Part shown: piece after piece, positions 58,238 through 64,000 of the stretch
Layout: every line of letters starts with the position of its first letter
Numbering within the stretch: position 1 is the stretch's first letter
Origin: Ruminococcus sp.
Lineage (GTDB): Bacteria > Bacillota > Clostridia > Oscillospirales > Acutalibacteraceae
Direction: 5' to 3'
Length of the DNA stretch: 64,000 nucleotides
Assembly (NCBI GenBank): GCA_003521625.1
Contig: DPHV01000024.1
Span: 522-64,521, forward strand
Made by a program: the position numbers and the translations under genes
The notes under the pieces: generated by a model
What the model was told of the DNA's origin: nothing
Databases searched by the model: none
The model's input: only the letters and a program-made list of their open reading frames with translations

Positions 58238-60061
58238 TTATTTTATTCCGGCTGCGATTCTTTGAATTGCAGTAGCGTCACTGATATCAATTTTTCCGCT
58301 TTTATTTATATCTGCAATTGCAAGCTGTTCGTCTGTAAAGGTTATGATTTCTGCGCAGTATTTCTGAATCAACGTTGAGTCTGCAACAGTTAGAACACCG
58401 TCACCGTTTACATCACCGTAAAGTGGTTGTTCAAAATCATTTGTATAAGCCTTAACTGTCGCATTGCCTATTTTACAGCCGTGAATTGATAATGAAGAAT
58501 CAATTTTTTGCCATTTGCCTTTTTCATAATATGACGATTCGTTGTCATTGACTTCTATGCTTGTATAACTGCCATATTGAGTTTCACAAGCGAGGATTGA
58601 ATAGTCCTGTCCGCCGCTTGCAAAGCATATATTAATTACAACAGCGTATTTTTCACCTTCAGACAGTTCAACGGGAGCAGAAAGCGGTATAGTATAGTAC
58701 CCTTTGTTTACAAAAGATTTGCTGCCTTTAGCGACGAGCGTTCCGAGCGTTGGGTTAATGTCTGAAGTAAGATTTTTATATACTTCATAGTTTACTGTAC
58801 AGTTATTATAGAATGATGTTACCGAAATAGCTTCAAGCTTTTCGTTGCCTCTTGCGGTAAAGAAGTTAGCCGATTTATATGTGTCTTTACCGTAATCATA
58901 AATCTGTGCGTCGCCAAAGCCGATTCCGTCATACTGATATATGTTTTCATACTCGTGTTTTGTTGTGCCGTCCGATTTATATTTTGCGTTTTCTGCTTCA
59001 AAAAGAACAGGCTCATAAAAGCTTAAATCATAATATGAAAGGTAGAAATATCCGTTGTTACCCCAATTGCTTCCCCAGCTGTTCTTCACAATCCATGCAC
59101 CGTCATTCGGCGGAGTAGTTGTAAAGTTATTTTTTGAAAAGCTGTCGTCCCAACCGACAAGAGTAATTCCGTGATTAGGACTTTTAAAATTATTTGCGCC
59201 GGAAAGCTTTGCGTTAAAGTAATAGCTTTTGTATGTGTTGTTCCAGTATTTGTCGTTTGAGGTACTACCGGTCATTGAGTCCGAACAGTAGTAAGAAGCC
59301 GCAACAGCGCCTTTTGTGTATATGTTTTCTTTTATTTCCTTTATGCTTGATGCAACAGTATTGCTGTCAAAAAGCTCCTGGTATGTAACACTGCCGTAGT
59401 CATCAATTGTAAAAGATACAGTTTCAGGCAGAAATGCAGCGTTTTTAAGATAAATGTCAGCTTCATTTTTAAGTGAACTGTCAAGCTCTGTACCGCTTGA
59501 AAACTCATAAGGAGCTTTGCTTTCATCAGCCGCACCGTATCTTCTCATAAGTGTAGAAGAAGCCATATACATAGAACCGCCGAGAAGAAACGGAGAATAT
59601 CCTCCCGATAAGAAAGAGTCATTTCCTGCATACAGACTTTTATCTGTGCTGCTGTCAGCTCCGTTATAGTTAAACCAGATTAAATGTTTTTCGGATAAAT
59701 CAACAGAAGAATCGGCATTTCCCGACTTAATCAAGGTTGATTCAAGAGAAGCAAGAGTAGAAAACGCCCAGCACGTACCGTACGGATTCTGATTTTTCAC
59801 TTTGGAAACAAAATTGTTGTCTGCAAGATTGTATTTTGCAGGAAGATAAACAGCTTTAAGTAGATTATTATCAGCTTTAAGCTTATCAGCCTTAATATCT
59901 GCATTTTCCTCTAAATACTGAAAACCGTTTTTGTCTGTTTTAAGCTCAAAAAGAATCTCGGGATTACTTGATTCTGCTGAAAAAGAAACAACAGAAGCAG
60001 GCAGTGCAATCAATGTACTTAAAAGCGTACAAAGCGTTGCTTTTAAAACACTTTTTTTCAT
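58238..60061 (-). CDS. Secreted papain-family (C1) cysteine peptidase with C-terminal dockerin
   Basis: This 607-residue protein has a signal peptide (1-31, LSTLIALPASVVSFSA) and a C1 peptidase domain with QNPYGTCWAFSTLASLES (catalytic Cys near 97), NHGITLVGWDD (His near 296) and VKNSWGSNWGNNGYFYLSYYD (Asn near 326). A beta-rich domain follows (about 380-540), then a type I dockerin (548-607: DVNGDGVLTVADS and DINKSGKIDISDA). The dockerin implies cohesin-mediated attachment alongside the starch enzymes. AAAGGATGA precedes the ATG at 60061. The substrate is unknown. Confidence 0.9.
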   Translation of the reverse strand: MKKSVLKATLCTLLSTLIALPASVVSFSAESSNPEILFELKTDKNGFQYLEENADIKADKLKADNNLLKAVYLPAKYNLADNNFVSKVKNQNPYGTCWAFSTLASLESTLIKSGNADSSVDLSEKHLIWFNYNGADSSTDKSLYAGNDSFLSGGYSPFLLGGSMYMASSTLMRRYGAADESKAPYEFSSGTELDSSLKNEADIYLKNAAFLPETVSFTIDDYGSVTYQELFDSNTVASSIKEIKENIYTKGAVAASYYCSDSMTGSTSNDKYWNNTYKSYYFNAKLSGANNFKSPNHGITLVGWDDSFSKNNFTTTPPNDGAWIVKNSWGSNWGNNGYFYLSYYDLSFYEPVLFEAENAKYKSDGTTKHEYENIYQYDGIGFGDAQIYDYGKDTYKSANFFTARGNEKLEAISVTSFYNNCTVNYEVYKNLTSDINPTLGTLVAKGSKSFVNKGYYTIPLSAPVELSEGEKYAVVINICFASGGQDYSILACETQYGSYTSIEVNDNESSYYEKGKWQKIDSSLSIHGCKIGNATVKAYTNDFEQPLYGDVNGDGVLTVADSTLIQKYCAEIITFTDEQLAIADINKSGKIDISDATAIQRIAAGIK

Positions 60062-60289
60062 AAATATATCATCCTTTAACAAAAATATTAAATATTTCTT
60101 AATAATTATATCATATATTACCGTAAATTGCAATTCAATCTCTGATAATTTTTAATTTTTCTTCACAAAATGCTATATATTATTTCATATTTATTTCAAA
60201 GTGAGTTCATATAGTTTTCACTTTGCCCGATTATTATAATTACAATATAAAAAACAACAGCGAATGCTGATTAACAGGAGGCAAATATA

Positions 60290-61984
60290 ATGTCTGATTA
60301 TTATAATAATATGAACGATTTTAACGGCGGCGACAATCCACCCAAAAATCAGAACACAAACAGCAATGATATTTTCAGCAGTTCTGACAGCACTGATTCC
60401 GAATCAAAGGCAACAGAAAGCTCCTATGAGTGGAATTCAAACAGCTCACAAAGCAGCTCAAACGGAGAATATCATTACTCTTATGTAAACGGAAACAATG
60501 AAAATGCATCTCATAATCCTAATAATTATGAAAGTGCTTATTCAACTGCGAATCCGACCCACACAACATCTGATAACACTAATTCGCAAAATGCCTATAC
60601 TTCTTATTCAAACACCGGTTACAACGGTTATTCAACAGGCTACGGTTCAAACACTTCATATGGTACATCAGGCGGCTATAATTCCCAAAGCCCTTACACA
60701 GCTTATTCAAATACCGCAGGACAGAACGCTTCTCCTTACGGACATCCGCAGAACACACACAAGGTAAAAGTCAAAAAGCAAAAGGTTAAAAAACCTAAAA
60801 AGCCTGCTTCAAAAGGTTTTGTAGCCGCAATGCTTATAGTTTCAGTTCTCTGCTCTGCATCCCTCGGATTTGGCGGCGGTTACCTTGCCAACAATATGAA
60901 TAAAACAAGCTCAGGCAGTATAAATATCAATAAGGTAGAAGCAAGCAACACTTCAAGCTCAGGCAAATCAACAGCAAATACAACTTCCGATATTGTAAAG
61001 AAAACGGCAGACAGCGTTGTTGAAATTGCAACCGAGGGAGTCAAGACAGGCAGCTTTGCACAGCAGTATGTTGTTAAAGGTGCAGGCTCGGGTGTAATAA
61101 TTTCCGAGGACGGATATATTATCACAAATAACCACGTTATTGATGGGGCAAACAGCGTAACCGTTACACTCCGTGACGGAAATACAAGCTACACAGCCGC
61201 AGTAATCGGAAGTGATTCCGAAAACGATATTGCGCTTCTCAAGGTAGATGCAAAAGGACTTACACCTGCAACCTTTGGTGACAGTTCAAAGCTTGCAGTA
61301 GGCGACTACGTTGTGGCAATCGGCAATCCTCTCGGTGAACTCGGAGGTACGGTAACAGACGGTATTATCAGCGCACTTGCAAGAGACGTTACAATTGAAG
61401 GCGAAAATATGACTCTGCTCCAAACTAATGCACAGATAAGCCCCGGAAACTCAGGCGGCGGACTCTTTAATGCAAACGGCGAGCTTATAGGTATTGTCAA
61501 CGCAAAGGACAGTGCAACCGAGGTAGAGGGTATTGCGTTTGCAATTCCGATAAATAATGTTCTCGACATCATAGATGACCTTAAGTCCTACGGCTATGTC
61601 ACAGGAAAAATTGACCTCGGTATGCAGCTTACCGATATTACTTCAAAGGATACCGCATTCTATTACGGTGTAAATCAGACGGGTTGTTACGTTTTATCTG
61701 TAACACGTGGTTCTAACGCCGAAACGGCAGGCTTTACTACAGGCGACCTTATCACAAAGGTCAACGGCACAAGCGTAAGCACATCATCAGATGTTGAAAA
61801 AGCGCTTGAAAATTCAAAAGTAGGCGATAATGTCAAGTTTACCGTTTACCGCAACGGTATAACAAAGGACTTAACGCTTACACTTGCAGAGTATGTTCCG
61901 AACGGAAATGTTCAGAAACAGTCATCAACAACACCTGCGAACGATAATTCTGATGACATCTGGTCACAGATGTTCGGTTGGTAA
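60290..61984 (+). CDS. Membrane-anchored HtrA-like serine protease (S1C, PDZ)
   Basis: This 564-residue protein has a long Ser/Asn/Tyr/Gly-rich N-terminal region (1-155), a basic KVKVKKQKVKKPKKP stretch, a membrane helix (176-203), and a trypsin-like protease with His in ITNNHVIDGA (near 281), Asp in SENDIALLKV (near 313) and Ser in SPGNSGGGLF (near 387). A PDZ domain follows (about 445-545). It resembles HtrA/HtrB quality-control proteases of Firmicutes. The N-terminal region is unusually long and of low complexity. CAGGAGG precedes the ATG. Confidence 0.92.
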   Translation: MSDYYNNMNDFNGGDNPPKNQNTNSNDIFSSSDSTDSESKATESSYEWNSNSSQSSSNGEYHYSYVNGNNENASHNPNNYESAYSTANPTHTTSDNTNSQNAYTSYSNTGYNGYSTGYGSNTSYGTSGGYNSQSPYTAYSNTAGQNASPYGHPQNTHKVKVKKQKVKKPKKPASKGFVAAMLIVSVLCSASLGFGGGYLANNMNKTSSGSININKVEASNTSSSGKSTANTTSDIVKKTADSVVEIATEGVKTGSFAQQYVVKGAGSGVIISEDGYIITNNHVIDGANSVTVTLRDGNTSYTAAVIGSDSENDIALLKVDAKGLTPATFGDSSKLAVGDYVVAIGNPLGELGGTVTDGIISALARDVTIEGENMTLLQTNAQISPGNSGGGLFNANGELIGIVNAKDSATEVEGIAFAIPINNVLDIIDDLKSYGYVTGKIDLGMQLTDITSKDTAFYYGVNQTGCYVLSVTRGSNAETAGFTTGDLITKVNGTSVSTSSDVEKALENSKVGDNVKFTVYRNGITKDLTLTLAEYVPNGNVQKQSSTTPANDNSDDIWSQMFGW

Positions 61985-62053
61985 TACTAATATTCTATAG
62001 AAATGTGAAATATTAGTATAGTTGTTGTTTTTCATAAAATACCTCTCCAAAAA

Positions 62054-62086
62054 GAAAAAGCTCCCGATTTTGTCGGGAGTTTTTTC
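62054..62086. terminator. Terminator between the htrA-like gene and murC
   Basis: CTCCCGA (62061-62067) pairs with TCGGGAG (62073-62079), flanked by an A-run and a T-run that extend the stem. It can act in both directions for the converging genes. Confidence 0.85.
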
Positions 62087-62130
62087 TGTATCAAAAACTG
62101 TTAATTCTTAATTGTAAATTGATAATTAAT

Positions 62131-63519
62131 TTATTCCTGTCCGTCCTCAATGAACTTTAATTGCTTGTAAATCATATTTGCGCACATATATACGTTGCCG
62201 CCGCCCATTGTGAGAATCAAATCGCCCTCTTTGGCATTTTTGCAAACATAGTCGGTGATTTCTTCAAACGTATCAAGACATACAGAATCAGGAACCTTTG
62301 CTCCGAGGTCAGTGGAGTAAATATTATATGTGTTTGTTTCTCTTACAGGCAGAATTTCCGAAATAATTGCAACATCAGGAATTTTAAGAGCCTCTGCAAA
62401 ATCGTCAAGCAGCATAGCTGTTCTTGAAAAAGTGTGAGGCTGGAAAACTGCCCATACTTTGTTAAAGCCCATATTCATTGCGGCATTGAGCGTAGCCGTA
62501 AGCTCTGTTGGGTGATGTGCAAAATCGTCTGCAACAGTAATACCGCAGGGCGTACCGAGAATTTCAAATCTTCTGTGAACTCCGCCGAACTTGTGGAGAT
62601 TTTCGGAAATTTCCTTAGGCGTAGCACCGAGATAGTGAGCTGTAGCCGCCGCCGCAAGAGCATTGTAAATATTGTGCTTGCCGGGAACAATAAGCTTGAT
62701 ATTTGTAAGCTTTTCACCCTTGTAATATAAATCAAACTGTTCGTGAACACCCTTGTCGGCACTTACGTTTACTGCTCTGTAGTCACAGTCTTCACCAAAG
62801 CCGTAGCTTATCTTTTCAATCTCAACATCCTTAACAGCTTCAAGCGTATTTTTGTCGTCACCGTTAATTACAAGAAGTCCTGTAGTCTGCTTTGAAAACT
62901 TGTTAAATGACTTTTTGATGTTGTCAAGATTTTTAAAGTAGTCGAGGTGGTCGGCGTCAATATTAAGGATTATAGAGATAAACGGGTTAAGCTGTAAAAA
63001 CGTGTCAACATATTCACAAGCCTCGCAAACAATTATGTCGCTGTGACCTACATAGCTGTTGCCGCCGATAAAAGGAAGCTTTCCTCCTATGATAGCCGAC
63101 GGGTCAAAGCCACTGCCGATTAAAATCTGTGACAGCATAGCGGTAGTTGTAGTCTTTCCGTGAGTACCCGAAACAGCAATACTCCTTTTGTATCTTCTTG
63201 TGACAATGCCGAGCATAACGCTGCGTTCAATGCAGGGAATACCCTGTTCCATTGCGGCTTTTCTTTCGGGATTAGTTTCCTTTATTGCGGCTGAATACAC
63301 TACAAGCTCTGCACCGTTAATATTTTCAGCCTTGTGTCCCATATAGACCGGAATACCGTAGCTTTTGATTCTGTCAAGCGTTTCGCCCTCGTTCATATCC
63401 GAGCCTGAAAGCTCAAACCCCTCACTGCGTAGAATTTCAGCCAGCGGACACATACCGCTGCCGCCTATTCCGATGAAATGTATTCTTTTTATTTTATCCA
63501 TAAGCTTATCGTAATTCAA
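62131..63519 (-). CDS. murC: UDP-N-acetylmuramate-L-alanine ligase
   Basis: MurC adds the first amino acid to the peptidoglycan precursor. The 462-residue protein has the N-terminal IHFIGIGGSGMCPLAEIL, the ATP loop AVSGTHGKTTTTAML, CEACEYVDTFL, NIDADHLDYFKN and the C-terminal VADDFAHHPTELTATL. The likely start is TTG at 63519, 12 nt from AAAGGA. The alternative ATG at 63501 is further from any ribosome site but keeps all motifs. Confidence 0.94.
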   Translation of the reverse strand: MNYDKLMDKIKRIHFIGIGGSGMCPLAEILRSEGFELSGSDMNEGETLDRIKSYGIPVYMGHKAENINGAELVVYSAAIKETNPERKAAMEQGIPCIERSVMLGIVTRRYKRSIAVSGTHGKTTTTAMLSQILIGSGFDPSAIIGGKLPFIGGNSYVGHSDIIVCEACEYVDTFLQLNPFISIILNIDADHLDYFKNLDNIKKSFNKFSKQTTGLLVINGDDKNTLEAVKDVEIEKISYGFGEDCDYRAVNVSADKGVHEQFDLYYKGEKLTNIKLIVPGKHNIYNALAAAATAHYLGATPKEISENLHKFGGVHRRFEILGTPCGITVADDFAHHPTELTATLNAAMNMGFNKVWAVFQPHTFSRTAMLLDDFAEALKIPDVAIISEILPVRETNTYNIYSTDLGAKVPDSVCLDTFEEITDYVCKNAKEGDLILTMGGGNVYMCANMIYKQLKFIEDGQE

Positions 63520-63658
63520 AACAAAAGACCGTCCTTTTTAATCAGAATAATATGTATCTTTATTATTATAAGGCTAAAAGGCAAAAAAATAAATACCTAA
63601 AATAAAATTTATAAGATTTAATAATATATTTTACGGAAAAATTTCAATTTTCAGCCTG

Positions 63659-63687
63659 TTGCCAAATTAAAACAATAATGTTAGAAT
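63659..63687 (+). promoter_or_regulatory. Promoter for the RlmD-like methyltransferase gene
   Basis: TTGCCA (63659-63664), a 17-nt spacer and TAGAAT (63682-63687) lie 29 nt before the ATG at 63717. Confidence 0.5.
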
Positions 63688-63716
63688 ATAAACATAACTA
63701 TATGGTGGTAATTATT

Positions 63717-64000
63717 ATGCTATTAAAGAAAAATGATATTATAAATCTTAAAATAACCTCCGCCTCGGCAGAGGGAAGCGGAGTCGGCAGAACGCAGGAC
63801 GGAATAACGGTTTTTGTTCCGCTTTCCGCAATAGGTGACGAGCTTGAGGTGCGTATTTTAAAGACAAAAAAGACCTATGCATTCGGAAAAATCGAAAGAA
63901 TTATAACTCCCTCTCCGTCAAGAATAAAGCCTGACTGTGAGAATTTCTCAAAGTGCGGCGGCTGTGTATGGCGTCACATAAGCTATGAAGAGGAGTGTAA
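63717..64000 (+). CDS. 23S rRNA uracil-5-methyltransferase, RlmD/RumA-like (partial)
   Basis: Only the N-terminal 94 residues or so are in the window. They show a TRAM RNA-binding domain (KNDIINLKITSASAEGSGVGRTQDGITVFVPLSAIGDELEVRI) and the start of the iron-sulfur cysteine set (CENFSKCGGCVWRHI). This combination marks the TrmA/RumA family of SAM-dependent uracil methyltransferases. GGTGG lies before the ATG at 63717. The catalytic domain is beyond the right edge. Confidence 0.88.
   Translation, partial: MLLKKNDIINLKITSASAEGSGVGRTQDGITVFVPLSAIGDELEVRILKTKKTYAFGKIERIITPSPSRIKPDCENFSKCGGCVWRHISYEEEC

Noticed and set aside
60061..60133. A longer N-terminus of the dockerin peptidase beginning near 60133
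   Set aside because: The signal peptide begins at the ATG 60061 with AAAGGATGA upstream. The extension would put extra residues before the signal.
1..64000. CRISPR arrays, phage genes, IS transposases or a defence island
   Set aside because: I found no regularly spaced repeats and no integrase, transposase, nuclease-helicase or toxin-antitoxin genes. The repeats present are single palindromes, not arrays.

Overview
The window reads as a chromosomal segment of a low-to-moderate GC, spore-forming, anaerobic Firmicute of the Ruminococcaceae. The best fit is Ruminococcus bromii or a close relative. This is inferred from two secreted GH13 pullulanases, type I dockerin modules on one pullulanase and on a papain-like peptidase (amylosome-type parts), sporulation genes (ytfI/ytfJ-like), SigA-type promoters (TTGACA/TATAAT) and a conserved Clostridia gene order (scpA-scpB-DUF2953-ytfJ-dac-rluB). 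I ran no database search, so the species call is an inference.

Layout. 1-1340: hisH (cut by the window edge) and tcdA on the minus strand. 1639-7371: fructose operon fruR-fruK-fruA followed by the general PTS genes ptsH and ptsI, closed by a strong terminator. 7544-12984: rpmB (minus), then an M50 protease, scpA, scpB, DUF2953, ytfJ, a D-Ala-D-Ala carboxypeptidase and rluB. 13223-16452: a biotin-dependent trio (carboxyltransferase, biotin carrier, oxaloacetate decarboxylase alpha-like) with no membrane subunit. 16596-23400: two zinc-ribbon membrane proteins, O-acetylhomoserine sulfhydrylase, ispD, ispF, a second carboxypeptidase, pgi and a small P-loop protein. 23472-29546: maf, DUF4250, trpF, a LytTR response regulator, rpsF-ssb-rpsR, ilvE and a P-loop/CYTH fusion. 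29684-30367: tRNA-Leu and, on the minus strand, a four-tRNA array (Arg, His, Lys, Gln). 30506-37566: MerR regulator with a divergent iron alcohol dehydrogenase, a sugar acetyltransferase, an M20 amidohydrolase that looks inserted, and a pair of M16 peptidases. 37568-44446: lgt, folD, dnaG, sigA, a zincin-like protein, a LysM protein and enolase. 44689-50803: tandem pullulanases. 51348-55186 (minus): rex, icd and acn. 55476-58183: typA and an exonuclease. 58238-64000: dockerin peptidase, HtrA-like protease, murC and the start of an RlmD-like rRNA methyltransferase.

How it fits together. The starch theme is one pullulanase with a C-terminal membrane anchor and one with an internal dockerin and starch-binding module, which suggests parallel cell-bound and amylosome-bound debranching. 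The dockerin peptidase would join the same complex. Central metabolism is represented by the fructose PTS, Pgi, enolase, the acn-icd branch towards 2-oxoglutarate, the biotin-dependent carboxyl-transfer trio and Rex for NADH sensing.

No phage, IS element, CRISPR array or recognisable defence island was seen. The most notable non-routine signals are the insertion scar around the M20 gene, the pullulanase paralog pair, a dispersed family of short palindromes beginning GTAGGG, a terminator-like hairpin that sequesters the ribosome binding site of a carboxypeptidase gene, and a MerR operator with a 19-bp promoter spacer.
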